In this document: one piece after another, positions 43,753 to 51,644 of the stretch | How the letters are laid out: each line of letters opens with the position of its first letter | Position numbering within the stretch: the first letter of the stretch is position 1 | NCBI GenBank assembly: GCA_035575925.1 | Contig: DATLXK010000067.1 | Location: 1 to 64,000, forward strand | Length of the DNA stretch: 64,000 nucleotides | Direction: 5' to 3' | Source: DASWTL01 sp035575925 | GTDB lineage: Bacteria; Bacteroidota; Bacteroidia; Sphingobacteriales; Sphingobacteriaceae | Made by a program: the position numbers and the translations under genes | The notes under the pieces: model-generated | The model's database searches: none | Told to the model about the DNA's origin: nothing | What the model saw: only the letters and a program-made list of their open reading frames with translations

Positions 43753-45678
43753 TTAAACGGTTATTTCTTTAATTAATTGATCTTCAAAATCTTTAACTGT
43801 CATAGTTCCCAAATCACCCTGGCCATGTTTCCTTACGGACACCATGTTTTCGTCCATTTCCTTTTCACCTATAACAATCATGTAAGGTATTTTCTTTACT
43901 TCCGCGTCTCTTATCTTTCTGCCGATCTTCTCATCTCTCAAGTCAATCAGGCCGCGAATATCGGAATTATTAAGCGATTCCAAAAGTTTTTTTGCATATT
44001 CTTCGTACTTCTCAGATATGGGAAGTATGATGAATTGCTCCGGCGAAAGCCACAATGGAAAGTTGCCTGCGCAATGTTCAATCAGCACGGCAACGAATCG
44101 TTCCAACGATCCAAAAGGCGCTCTGTGTATCATAACGGGCCGATGCTTCTGATTATCACTGCCTGTGTATTCCAATTCAAAACGCTCCGGCAAATTATAA
44201 TCTACCTGAATAGTTCCCAATTGCCACTTGCGGCCAAGGGCATCTTTTACCATAAAATCCAGCTTAGGGCCGTAAAATGCCGCCTCACCTAATTCTACAA
44301 CAGTTTCAAGCCCTTTTTCTGCTGCTGCTTCTATAATAGCCTGTTCAGCGAGCTGCCAGTTTTCATCCGATCCTATGTACTTTACTTTATTCTCCGGATC
44401 ACGAAGGGATATCTGGGCCGTAAAATGGTCAAACCCAAGTGCTTTAAATACATACAGTACCAGGTCAATCACCTTTTTAAACTCGTCTTTTACCTGATCG
44501 GGACGGCAAAATAAGTGTGCGTCATCCTGAGTAAACCCTCTTACCCGGGTCAGGCCGTGAAGTTCACCGCTTTGTTCATACCGGTAAACTGTTCCAAACT
44601 CCGCAAAACGTACGGGAAGATCTTTATATGACCTGGGCTTAATTTTATATATCTCGCAATGGTGCGGGCAGTTCATCGGTTTCAGGAAAAACTCCTCTCC
44701 TTCCTGCGGGGTTTTTATCGGCTGAAAAGAGTCTGCGCCATACTTTTCATAATGGCCTGAAGTAACATACAGGTTTTTGTGCCCGATATGCGGGGTAATC
44801 ACCTGCTCGTATCCTGCCCGTGTTTGTGCACGCTGCAGGAAATTAACCAGTCGTTCCCGAAGCGCAGCACCTTTTGGAAGCCATAAAGGCAAACCCATAC
44901 CTACTTTTTCAGAAAACGCAAAAAGCTCCAGTTCCTTTCCAAGTTTACGGTGATCGCGTTTTTTAGCTTCTTCAAGCACTTGCAGGTATTCAGTCAGCTC
45001 GCTTTGTTTTGGAAACGTTACCCCATAAATCCGGGTTAACTGCTTCCGTTTTTCATCGCCGCGCCAGTAAGCGCCTGCAACATTCATCAGTTTAACAGCC
45101 TTAATAAAACCTGTATTTGGAATATGCGGACCACGGCACAGATCCGTAAAGTTACCCTGTGTATAAAATGTTATTGATCCGTCAGGCAGGTCTTTAAGCA
45201 GATCCAGCTTATATTCATCGTCCTTTTCAGTAAAATATTCTATTGCATTTGCTTTAGAAACCGGTTTGCGAACAAATTCAGCTTTTGTCCTCGCCAGCTC
45301 GATGACCTTATCCTCGATCTGCTTAAAATTCTCCGAAGAAAATTCCCGTTCCCCAAAATCCACATCATAATAAAAACCTGTTTCAATTGCCGGGCCGATA
45401 CCAAATTTAGTTCCGGGATAAAGCGCCTCAAGTGCTTCAGCTAATAAATGTGCCGATGAATGCCAGAAGGTAGATTTACCCTGAGTATCATTCCACGTGA
45501 GTAGTTTTACACATGCATCGGCTTCTATGGCACGGTTGGCATCCCAAACCTCTCCGTTTACTTCGGCGCCTAATACGTTTCGTGCTAATCCTTCAGAAAT
45601 AGATTGTGCAATTTGCATGGATGAAATCCCCTTTTCGTATTCACGAACGGAACCATCAGGAAGAGTGATTTTAATCAT
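43753..45678 (-). CDS. thrS: Threonyl-tRNA synthetase
   Basis: A 641-residue full-length ThrRS. It has an N-terminal TGS domain (MIKITLPDGSVREYEKGISS), an editing N2 domain with the HSSAHLLAEALEALYPG motif, and a class II catalytic core (KPMNCPHHCEIYK, FGTVYRYEQSGELHGLTRVR). The zinc-ligand cysteine and histidines are in the core, with the anticodon domain at the end. First gene of the thrS-infC-rpmI-rplT operon. Its leader has a perfect 21-nt hairpin that could be a control element. Confidence 0.98.
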   Translation of the reverse strand: MIKITLPDGSVREYEKGISSMQIAQSISEGLARNVLGAEVNGEVWDANRAIEADACVKLLTWNDTQGKSTFWHSSAHLLAEALEALYPGTKFGIGPAIETGFYYDVDFGEREFSSENFKQIEDKVIELARTKAEFVRKPVSKANAIEYFTEKDDEYKLDLLKDLPDGSITFYTQGNFTDLCRGPHIPNTGFIKAVKLMNVAGAYWRGDEKRKQLTRIYGVTFPKQSELTEYLQVLEEAKKRDHRKLGKELELFAFSEKVGMGLPLWLPKGAALRERLVNFLQRAQTRAGYEQVITPHIGHKNLYVTSGHYEKYGADSFQPIKTPQEGEEFFLKPMNCPHHCEIYKIKPRSYKDLPVRFAEFGTVYRYEQSGELHGLTRVRGFTQDDAHLFCRPDQVKDEFKKVIDLVLYVFKALGFDHFTAQISLRDPENKVKYIGSDENWQLAEQAIIEAAAEKGLETVVELGEAAFYGPKLDFMVKDALGRKWQLGTIQVDYNLPERFELEYTGSDNQKHRPVMIHRAPFGSLERFVAVLIEHCAGNFPLWLSPEQFIILPISEKYEEYAKKLLESLNNSDIRGLIDLRDEKIGRKIRDAEVKKIPYMIVIGEKEMDENMVSVRKHGQGDLGTMTVKDFEDQLIKEITV

Positions 45679-45728
45679 CTACAACTATGATTTTTGCCTC
45701 TCGGCGATTGTTAATTATTCAGTTTACC

Positions 45729-45749
45729 AAATCACTTACAACGTGATTT
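45729..45749 (-). promoter_or_regulatory. Hairpin in the thrS leader
   Basis: Perfect 7-bp arms AAATCAC/GTGATTT around a 7-nt loop, located just after the presumed transcription start and about 50 bp before the thrS ATG. It could take part in translational control, as ThrS leaders do in other bacteria; this is inference. Confidence 0.5.
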
Positions 45750-45760
45750 CATTCGGGAAG

Positions 45761-45768
45761 CAAAATTA
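45761..45768 (-). promoter_or_regulatory. Putative -7 box of the thrS operon promoter
   Basis: TAATTTTG on the minus strand fits TAnnTTTG, about 85 bp upstream of the thrS start and directly upstream of the leader hairpin. A perfect -33 TTTG is not evident. Confidence 0.45.
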
Positions 45769-45918
45769 TATTTTAAATCAGATTAAAACAGAGTTGATTT
45801 AATAAAAACGAAACAGGCAGTTAAAAAATTTGAATTAATAATTGAATTGATTTAGAAGCAGGTTTTTGTACGGGATTTTGATAAAACCAATATCTGTCTG
45901 CTTAGCTCTTAATCAGAT

Positions 45919-45986
45919 CCTTAAACACACAGCACACCAATTCAAAAAGTTTTAATTATTTCCTGGGGACATGAACAAAGGCGTAG
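45919..45986 (+). repeat. Composite RAYT relic: gene fragment joined to a REP
   Basis: Bases 45919-45949 are identical to 47849-47879 inside the RAYT gene. They run directly into a diverged copy of the inverted REP (TTTCCTGGGGACATGAACAA), which corresponds to 48989-49025. It looks like an internally deleted element copy. Confidence 0.8.
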
Positions 45987-46032
45987 CGGTCGTGCTTGAA
46001 TTACCAAACAAAATTATTCAGCTAATCACTAA

Positions 46033-46494
46033 TTATTTTTCCAGGTATTTAAAAAGATGTTTTGCAGCTTCTTCTAACAGAGGAAAATCCAAAAATGGTT
46101 CTTCGCAACGTTTCGTATCAAAATGACAAAGCGTTCCAAATGGGTTTCCTTCTGCATCTCTTATAAGAACTCCACAATAAGATACAACAGGAGTTATTAT
46201 TATTCCTTTAACTCGCTTATCTTCTTGTGCATCATTTATTTCTACCTTTTCCTGAGTTTGAACTAATGAGCAATAGGTAGCAGCCATAGGGGCATCTTCA
46301 CCTTTTATCAATTTCGGGTCATAGCCATCATAAAGAACTAGATTACGCAATGTCTCGCCATCAAATTTGTAAACTCCTGTATAACGATGAGGGGTTCTAC
46401 GACTTAAAAATCCTAAGGCATCATGCAAGCCTGAATTTTTAAGTAAACTTTTAAAACTTTCTAGTGAGGAATCGAACCCGGGAGTATTATCCAT
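46033..46494 (-). CDS. GAF domain protein
   Basis: A 153-residue single GAF-like domain. The N-terminal FLSRRTPHRYTGVYKFDGET and the central AATYCSLVQTQEKVEINDAQ are followed by GIIITPVVSYCGVLIRDAEGNPFGTLCHFD, where GTLCHFD is the common GAF strand motif. Stand-alone GAF proteins of this sort may bind small ligands or be oxidation sensors. Located in the accessory region; the sequence upstream carries a GTTAGTC-type motif similar to that near neighbouring accessory genes. Function unknown. Confidence 0.85.
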   Translation of the reverse strand: MDNTPGFDSSLESFKSLLKNSGLHDALGFLSRRTPHRYTGVYKFDGETLRNLVLYDGYDPKLIKGEDAPMAATYCSLVQTQEKVEINDAQEDKRVKGIIITPVVSYCGVLIRDAEGNPFGTLCHFDTKRCEEPFLDFPLLEEAAKHLFKYLEK

Positions 46495-46699
46495 TTTTTC
46501 AATAACTTTAAACTAAAATATTATCTCCATAATTTTATACTGCTGCTAGCATTCTGACTAACGTTTTTATTCAGCATTTAAAATCAACTATTTTCAAAAA
46601 CCGATATTTTCTTTAGTCAGGTCAAATATAATTGAAAAACAAAATTCAATTTGCAGAATGCAGCAATTTCCTGTAGCCAGTGTTATAGGTTGGCCGAAT

Positions 46700-47113
46700 T
46701 TAGAAACTTAAAGATAATTCATCAGGAGTTAAAATTTTTATTTCACTTCCTTTGAAATCTTTGACATTTCTTGTGATGATGCTGTCGATTTTTTCTACTG
46801 AAGATGCGCAAAATATCTGAATTGAATCTTCAAAATCTTTATGGTTTGAGCGTAGTCCTTTTTTTAGTATATCAATGTCAACTGCAATAACAGTGAGGTA
46901 GTCCAAAAGATTATATAACACATCACGTAAATCTTTCTCCTCCATGTATTTCTTTAGTAAATAATGAGTTGTAGCAATAGAATGTGAAGATGTGAAAAGT
47001 TCCAATTTACCTTCTTCTGCTTTTTGAAAAATTTCTATAGCAAATTTACTGAAAGGCTTTCTGTCGGAAATTAAGTCAACAATTATATTTGTGTCTAAAA
47101 AAACTTTTCTCAT
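46700..47113 (-). CDS. PIN-domain toxin (VapC-like)
   Basis: A 137-residue PIN-domain ribonuclease-like protein: VFLDTNIIVDLISDRKPFSK at the N-terminus supplies the first acidic residue, then EEGKLELFTSSHSIATTHYL, NHKDFEDSIQIF (acidic cluster) and IDSIITRNVKDFKGS at the C-terminus. Second gene of a toxin-antitoxin pair, overlapping the DUF6364 antitoxin by 4 bp. A standard-length VapC-type toxin. Confidence 0.92.
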   Translation of the reverse strand: MRKVFLDTNIIVDLISDRKPFSKFAIEIFQKAEEGKLELFTSSHSIATTHYLLKKYMEEKDLRDVLYNLLDYLTVIAVDIDILKKGLRSNHKDFEDSIQIFCASSVEKIDSIITRNVKDFKGSEIKILTPDELSLSF

Positions 47114-47352
47114 AAGTGTTTTGCCTCTAAGGCAGACCTTAATTCATCTTTTTCATTGAAATCACCCGGCAACCGAACCGCACCAACTATTTTTGTCAAT
47201 TTTGGAGATAGGTTATTTGATGAACCTTCTTGCGTGATTGTAGCAAGATAGTTTTCAATTATTTCTGACAAGCTTCTACCAGTATTTTTAGCATAGGATT
47301 TAGCCCGCTCGATAATGGACTTTTCAACCGTTAATGTGAGTTTAGTAGTCAT
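47110..47352 (-). CDS. DUF6364-type antitoxin
   Basis: An 80-residue protein starting TTKLTLTVEKSIIERAKSYA, an Arc/CopG-like ribbon-helix-helix pattern, with KNTGRSLSEIIENYL as the helical part. DUF6364 proteins commonly precede PIN toxins. I choose the ATG at 47352; the longer frame would add 16 residues without family support. Upstream lies GTTATAGGCAAG, a motif related to that near other accessory genes here. Confidence 0.85.
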   Translation of the reverse strand: MTTKLTLTVEKSIIERAKSYAKNTGRSLSEIIENYLATITQEGSSNNLSPKLTKIVGAVRLPGDFNEKDELRSALEAKHL

Positions 47353-47515
47353 GATACGTATTTTTTTCTCAAAGGTACGTAGTTGCGTTCGGATTTCCAA
47401 ACGGCTTGCCTATAACGGTTACAGGCATATTGTGCCCGATTATAAAAGTCGTTCTGTAAAATTTGGTCGGAATTTTTATTGATAAGGTCGGATAAAACAA
47501 ATTTTAGATTATTGA

Positions 47516-47627
47516 CCACGCCTTGGTTCGTGTCCCCACGAACTCAATCACTAAACTTCCACAACCCTATCCACTTTATTACATTTACAAAATGAATTCA
47601 GCCTTGTTCGTACAAAAACGAAAATCT
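47516..47627 (+). repeat. RAYT left-end repeat with REP hairpin
   Basis: A 112-bp block with 111 bases identical to 50725-50836. It contains the palindromic hairpin GTTCGTGTCCCCACGAAC (47526-47543: 7-bp stem, TCCC loop) preceded by CCACGCCTTG, the same motif as the inverted REP at 48989-49025. The block runs into the first codons of the transposase. Confidence 0.9.
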
Positions 47628-48152
47628 CATATGGAGCTTGGAGAAATTTACTTTTGGACCGCAACCATTAATCAGTGGATGAAACTTTTAGAAGGGCACG
47701 ATTACAAACAGGTAATAATAAAATGTCTGGAGCATTTGAGTATGCAGAATAAGATCGAAGTATTTGCAGTTGTAATTATGCCCAATCATATTCATTTAAT
47801 CTGGCGTATAAAAGAAATCAACGGAAAGGAAAAGCCTCACATTTCTTTCCTTAAACACACAGCACACCAATTCAAAAAGCTATTATTCCAAGAGAGTGCC
47901 AGCCGACTTGATGCATACCAGGTTAGCGCAGCAAATAAACAATATGAGTTTTGGCAAAGAGATTCTTTGGCAGTACATTTATATTCAAGAGAAGTGGCAT
48001 TTCAAAAGTTAGACTATATTCATAATAATCCATTATCAGAACGTTGGCAATTAGCTAAAAATCCAGGTGAATATTTGCATTCGTCTGCTGCTTTTTATGA
48101 GGAAGATAATTGTAATTATTCGTTTTTAAAGGACTTACGCGCAGAGTTTTAG
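47592..48152 (+). CDS. REP-associated tyrosine transposase (RAYT, IS200-like)
   Basis: A Y1-type HUH transposase. The HUH motif is in VVIMPNHIHLIW (H-x-H), the catalytic tyrosine probably in QKLDYIHNNPLSERW, and WQRDSLAVHLYSREVAF is typical of Bacteroidota RAYTs. The ATG at 47592 gives 186 residues; an ATG at 47631 (MELGEIYFWTATINQW) is also plausible and closer to relatives. The upstream block with its REP hairpin is repeated nearly perfectly at 50725, and an inverted REP lies at 48989. The gene converges with a lipoprotein gene, 2 bp apart. Confidence 0.9.
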   Translation: MNSALFVQKRKSHMELGEIYFWTATINQWMKLLEGHDYKQVIIKCLEHLSMQNKIEVFAVVIMPNHIHLIWRIKEINGKEKPHISFLKHTAHQFKKLLFQESASRLDAYQVSAANKQYEFWQRDSLAVHLYSREVAFQKLDYIHNNPLSERWQLAKNPGEYLHSSAAFYEEDNCNYSFLKDLRAEF

Positions 48153-48154
48153 TT

Positions 48155-48799
48155 TTACTCCACTTTGAACACAAACATTTCTTTCTTGTCAATGCGAAGG
48201 TCGGTAGAGCCAAGTTCACCGCCCCTTGATTGTGGCGGAATGGATAGCCAAACATCTTTGTTACAATCAGCTAAATCAAATGTGAACTTGAATGTCGAAT
48301 AGGGGGAAGTCAACTTGTTCGGGCAGGGTGAAACATCACCATGTGGCTCAATGGAGTATACACCCGTCTTTTTTGGCACAAAACCAACTCTGAAAAAATA
48401 CGGATCGTTCCTGCAATCTGTTTTGAAGTTTAAAACATTATAGCGACTGTCCAAGGGTCTGAAACTTACATCCAAGCCATTATCAACCTTTATATCACTA
48501 AATAATTCACCCGCATTGTTAGGGTAACGCCTATGGAAATTAAATTTCACCCGTAGAAATGTTGTATCAGTTGAAATCCTGTTACCACTCAATTTATCAA
48601 ACAGCGTTTTATTAATGGTTTGGAATTGTACCCAAATGGTGTCATTAACAGCATACGTTTTTCTATAGGGCGTCAAAGAGAGCTTTTCAGTGTACTCATA
48701 GGCCGGGTTCGGTAAAGTATAATCTTTATTGCATTGAAAACTCATAGTTAATAACGCAACACCTAAAAACGTCAATATAAAAATGCACGGTTGTTTCAT
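48155..48799 (-). CDS. Hypothetical lipoprotein
   Basis: A 214-residue predicted lipoprotein (CIFILTFLGVALLTMSFQCNK, Cys at about 23). The body is beta-rich with SLTPYRKTYAVNDTIWVQFQ, KFNFHRRYPNNAGELFSDIK and FFRVGFVPKKTGVYSIEPHG, suggesting an immunoglobulin-like fold. Four further cysteines could form disulfides. No family recognised. Accessory by location: its stop lies 2 bp from the end of the RAYT gene, and its upstream region is repeated in front of the nuclease gene. Confidence 0.75.
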   Translation of the reverse strand: MKQPCIFILTFLGVALLTMSFQCNKDYTLPNPAYEYTEKLSLTPYRKTYAVNDTIWVQFQTINKTLFDKLSGNRISTDTTFLRVKFNFHRRYPNNAGELFSDIKVDNGLDVSFRPLDSRYNVLNFKTDCRNDPYFFRVGFVPKKTGVYSIEPHGDVSPCPNKLTSPYSTFKFTFDLADCNKDVWLSIPPQSRGGELGSTDLRIDKKEMFVFKVE

Positions 48800-48811
48800 T
48801 CAAGATTGCTT

Positions 48812-48983
48812 ATAACTCGTAAATATACGCAACTCCTATTTATTTAGGAATACGAGTAAATATAAATAACTTATTGATAAGCAGCATGGTATAGTTTCGT
48901 TTTTAAATTGTTAAACAAGTTAACCAGAATCAAAGTCAATATAAAAACCGTAATCATATCCAATTTATCCAACGGCCTTCAAT
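48812..48983 (-). repeat. Shared upstream module, copy A
   Basis: About 170 bp upstream of the lipoprotein gene, closely similar to 50532-50702 in front of the nuclease gene, in the same orientation. The gene-proximal end (minus strand ATAGGAGTTGCGTATATTTA followed by CGAGTTATAAGC) also resembles 63640-63678. Bases ACTCGTA and TACGAGT within it can pair. Confidence 0.8.
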
Positions 48984-48988
48984 TTTTC

Positions 48989-49025
48989 TTTTAATTGTTT
49001 CGTGGGGACACGAACCAAGGCGTAG
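48989..49025 (-). repeat. Inverted REP copy
   Basis: TTTCGTGGGGACACGAAACC-type hairpin sequence, the reverse complement of the REP at 47516 (shared core CCTTGGTTCGTGTCCCCACG). It lies at the 3' end of the nuclease gene, 10 bp from the stop. Confidence 0.85.
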
Positions 49026-49034
49026 GCATTTATT

Positions 49035-50507
49035 CTACTTTGCATTTGAAGCTGATATTTTTCTTCCTGCGTCAATCAGTATGATATTCGGCTTATTTTC
49101 AAGTTTGAGTTCTTTCAGTATTTTGGTTACTTTTCTATATTCAGTTGAATCAAAGTACAAAATTACCTTTATAGACTTTTGAGTGTTATTCGCCTTCTCA
49201 TAAATTTCAACTTGATTTTCAAGGTTCTGTTTTAATTTAGAATTGGATGAAAGTTTGAATTCTATGAGAGTTTTGTCTTGAGCCCCTTTTGAAACCGCAT
49301 AGTCAACAGGACCTCTTCCATTATTAACTTCTCTATTCACATCATAGTCGGAAGCATACCAAGTAAGTCGGTAAATAATTTGCAAGTCTTCTTCTCTTTT
49401 GATGGGTTTTTGGTCTATGTAAAAAAGTCTGTAGCCATCATTGTTTTCAATAACATCCTTAAGATAGCTTACTCTTTTCAATGCCTCTTCATAGGAGCTG
49501 TTAGGAGTGATTTTATAGAAATCGGTGTCGCTTAGTAGACGCTCGACAAACTTTGTAATGTGAAGTATAAATAAAGTTTCAACTTCCTCAACTTTCTGCT
49601 TAGAAATATTCTTTGCTCCTTCTTTATTTTCTTCCTTCTTCTGTATATAGTATTTTATAATTTCGGGAAATTGTTTAATTGTCTCGTGAACTGCCAGTGT
49701 AATTTCTTTTTGAGTATTCTTTTTGTTTTTTGGCGGCTTTGGAAGTTTCTTTTGAAAATAATTAAATATTTCGTGGCGAAGCTGGTCGTTAGGTATAGCG
49801 CTACATATCCTTGTAAAATCACCCCTCAAATCATTGCCATTTATCCAATTATCATCTTTAGTTAATATATCTCTTGGCGTAAGGATTACAAAGTCGTTAA
49901 ACAGGTATGGCAATGTGTATTCCTTGGGCATCCACCTTTCCATTTCATAATCAAAAAAGACTTTGTCAACCGTTACTTTTTTTAATAATGAATAATCAAC
50001 ATTGGCCAATGCAAAAGTTTCTGTATAGTTCAACAAAAATTCTTTGGTAAGATTTGTTGTGAAATCGCTGATGTTATCTTTGCCAACCCCAATTTCAAAA
50101 AGTCCTGCCTTTTCAAGATGTGATGTTTGTGTAATTCTTTCTTTTCCTAAATCATCAAATACAATGTGCATTGAGGAAGACATCGCTCTACCAAATTTTT
50201 CGCCTAATCCACTTCCGCCATTCCCGACTTTACTATAACCAAACCAATTTTGTTTTACCTCAGGGAATAAATACCAAGACTTTACCTGTGATATGTCAGT
50301 AACCCCCAGTTCAGCTTTTGATTTTAAAAAAGTTAAATATTGAAGTATGTTGCTATGCAATTGCTGATAGTCAGTATTCTTGCTGCCAAATAATAAAAAC
50401 GGATCAATAAAAAGCGGCAGGTCGTTAATCAAGGATATATTAAATGCACCGTAGTCTTCAAGAACTGATGGGTCAATGTCAAAAAAGTCAGTGAAGTATA
50501 TTTTCAT
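49035..50507 (-). CDS. Putative PD-(D/E)XK nuclease-like protein of unknown family
   Basis: A 490-residue protein without signal peptide, starting KIYFTDFFDIDPSVLEDYGA. No family is recognised. Near the C-terminus GPVDYAVSKGAQDKTLIEFK has the D402, E416 and K418 arrangement of a PD-(D/E)XK nuclease core, followed by LENQVEIYEKANNTQKSIKV. The central region (about 255-330) is Lys-rich and helical. A role in phage defence or DNA processing would fit, but it is not shown. The gene lies among REP and module repeats, and its upstream module is copy B. Confidence 0.6.
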   Translation of the reverse strand: MKIYFTDFFDIDPSVLEDYGAFNISLINDLPLFIDPFLLFGSKNTDYQQLHSNILQYLTFLKSKAELGVTDISQVKSWYLFPEVKQNWFGYSKVGNGGSGLGEKFGRAMSSSMHIVFDDLGKERITQTSHLEKAGLFEIGVGKDNISDFTTNLTKEFLLNYTETFALANVDYSLLKKVTVDKVFFDYEMERWMPKEYTLPYLFNDFVILTPRDILTKDDNWINGNDLRGDFTRICSAIPNDQLRHEIFNYFQKKLPKPPKNKKNTQKEITLAVHETIKQFPEIIKYYIQKKEENKEGAKNISKQKVEEVETLFILHITKFVERLLSDTDFYKITPNSSYEEALKRVSYLKDVIENNDGYRLFYIDQKPIKREEDLQIIYRLTWYASDYDVNREVNNGRGPVDYAVSKGAQDKTLIEFKLSSNSKLKQNLENQVEIYEKANNTQKSIKVILYFDSTEYRKVTKILKELKLENKPNIILIDAGRKISASNAK

Positions 50508-50531
50508 TATTCTGTCGTCTTAATACTACCG

Positions 50532-50702
50532 CTAACTCGTAAATATACGCAACTGCTATTTATTTATAACACGAATAAATATAACTTACTTACTGATAGA
50601 CAGCATGGTATAGTTTCGTTTTTAAATTATTAAACAAGTTAACCAAAGTCAATATAAAAACCGTGATCATATATCCAGTTTATCTAACGGACTTTCGATT
50701 TT
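50532..50702 (-). repeat. Shared upstream module, copy B
   Basis: Direct repeat of copy A, placed in front of the nuclease-like gene. The minus strand carries ATAGCAGTTGCGTATATTTA, then CGAGTTAGCGG, close to the start codon region. Divergence is highest toward the distal end. Confidence 0.8.
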
Positions 50703-50724
50703 TCCGATCATTTTCCGGCATATT

Positions 50725-50836
50725 CCACGCCTTGGTTCGTGTCCCCACGAACTCAATCACTAAACTTCCACAACCCTATCCACTTTATTACATTTACAAA
50801 ATGAATTCAGCCTTATTCGTACAAAAACGAAAATCT
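50725..50836 (+). repeat. RAYT 5'-end fragment with REP hairpin
   Basis: Copy of 47516-47627 with one mismatch, including the hairpin and the first codons MNSALFVQKRKS. It then diverges completely, so it is a truncated copy rather than a gene. The near-identity points to recent duplication. Confidence 0.9.
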
Positions 50837-50880
50837 TTTAAGTTCTCCACCGCACAGCAACCAAATCTAATTGAGCTCAA

Positions 50881-51609
50881 CTAAACATTTCCCCAACCAT
50901 GGGCCAAAACATCAGCCAGGTGCATGGTTTTCATTGGAATATTATGCTTGTCTATATACCCCTGCAATTGCAACAGACAGGAGGCATCAGTTGAAATAAT
51001 ATATTCAGCTTCTACTTCCATTGCATTTTGCACTTTCTGCTCGGCCATTGCGCTGGAGATGCCATGAAATTTTACTGTAAATGTTCCGCCAAACCCACAA
51101 CACATATCGCCGTCTTTCATTTCCACCAGGTCGAGCCCGTGAACTTTGCTGAGTAATTGCCGGGGCTCTGCTTTAATACCACATTCGCGTAACCCCGCGC
51201 AGGAGTCATGATAAACTGCTTTGCCTTCCAGCTCTGCTCCGAAATAATCTTTCTTAACTACATTGATCAGAAAATCAGAAAGTTCCCGGATATTTCCCTG
51301 AATACCCCGGCACTTATTATGATCAATGGTATTGGTGAACAGTTCATTATAATAATTTTTCACCATCCCGGTACAGGAAGCTGAAGGAGAAACAATATAA
51401 TTTTCTCCTGAAAAATCGCTTAAAAATTTACTCCCTACCGTTTTGGCTTCGTCCCAGAAACCGGCGTTAAATGCAGGCTGACCGCAACAGGTTTGGTCTC
51501 CGTTATAATTAACAGTACAGCCTGCTTTTTCCAATACTTTTACTGTATTGAAAGCAGTTTGCGGATAAAGCTGGTCTATAAAACAGGGGATGAAAAGTTC
51601 GATATTCAT
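50881..51609 (-). CDS. LutA/GlcF-like (Fe-S)-binding oxidoreductase subunit
   Basis: A 242-residue protein with two CCG-type cysteine-rich domains (QTCCGQPAFNAGFWDEA and GDMCCGFGGTFTVKF), as in LutA, GlcF and heterodisulfide reductase HdrB. In lactate use LutA works with LutB and LutC, but neither is next to it here, so the substrate is open. Start ATG at 51609. Its partner MFS gene is 35 bp upstream on the same strand. Confidence 0.9.
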   Translation of the reverse strand: MNIELFIPCFIDQLYPQTAFNTVKVLEKAGCTVNYNGDQTCCGQPAFNAGFWDEAKTVGSKFLSDFSGENYIVSPSASCTGMVKNYYNELFTNTIDHNKCRGIQGNIRELSDFLINVVKKDYFGAELEGKAVYHDSCAGLRECGIKAEPRQLLSKVHGLDLVEMKDGDMCCGFGGTFTVKFHGISSAMAEQKVQNAMEVEAEYIISTDASCLLQLQGYIDKHNIPMKTMHLADVLAHGWGNV

Positions 51610-51644
51610 GAGAGTAACTGGAATAGCTAAGCACGCAAATTTAT

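Larger units (their letters stand above)
45679..46032. other. 354-bp gap: thrS leader and RAYT relic
   Basis: Holds the thrS 5' leader with its hairpin and promoter (45679-45780) and, at 45919-45986, a composite relic of the RAYT element. The rest is AT-rich and without features. Confidence 0.6.
50508..50880. other. 373-bp gap: module B and RAYT fragment
   Basis: Comprises the upstream module copy B (50532-50702), the RAYT left-end fragment (50725-50836) and about 45 bp leading to the LutA-like gene stop. No other gene or RNA. Confidence 0.65.

Noticed and set aside
46461..46485. GAATCGAACCCGGG resembles the complement of a tRNA T-loop
   Set aside because: It lies within the first codons of the GAF gene (PGFDSS) and no acceptor, D or anticodon arm is found around it.
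46560..46690. A canonical integron attC site between the PIN and GAF genes
   Set aside because: AAC and GTT cores are present, but the RYYYAAC/GTTRRRY boxes do not fit and the arms do not pair well; no integrase gene is in the window.
47516..49025. RAYT, lipoprotein and opposed REP copies as one composite transposon of 1.5 kb
   Set aside because: The two REP copies are inverted, but the block at 50725 faces the same way as the left one and the lipoprotein gene has its own module; RAYTs do not usually mobilise cargo this way. Kept as separate features.
50663..50884. A 73-codon reading frame beginning MIIYPVYL
   Set aside because: It is made of module B, the RAYT fragment and unrelated bases; it repeats the RAYT leader and then breaks off, so it is a fragment and not a gene.
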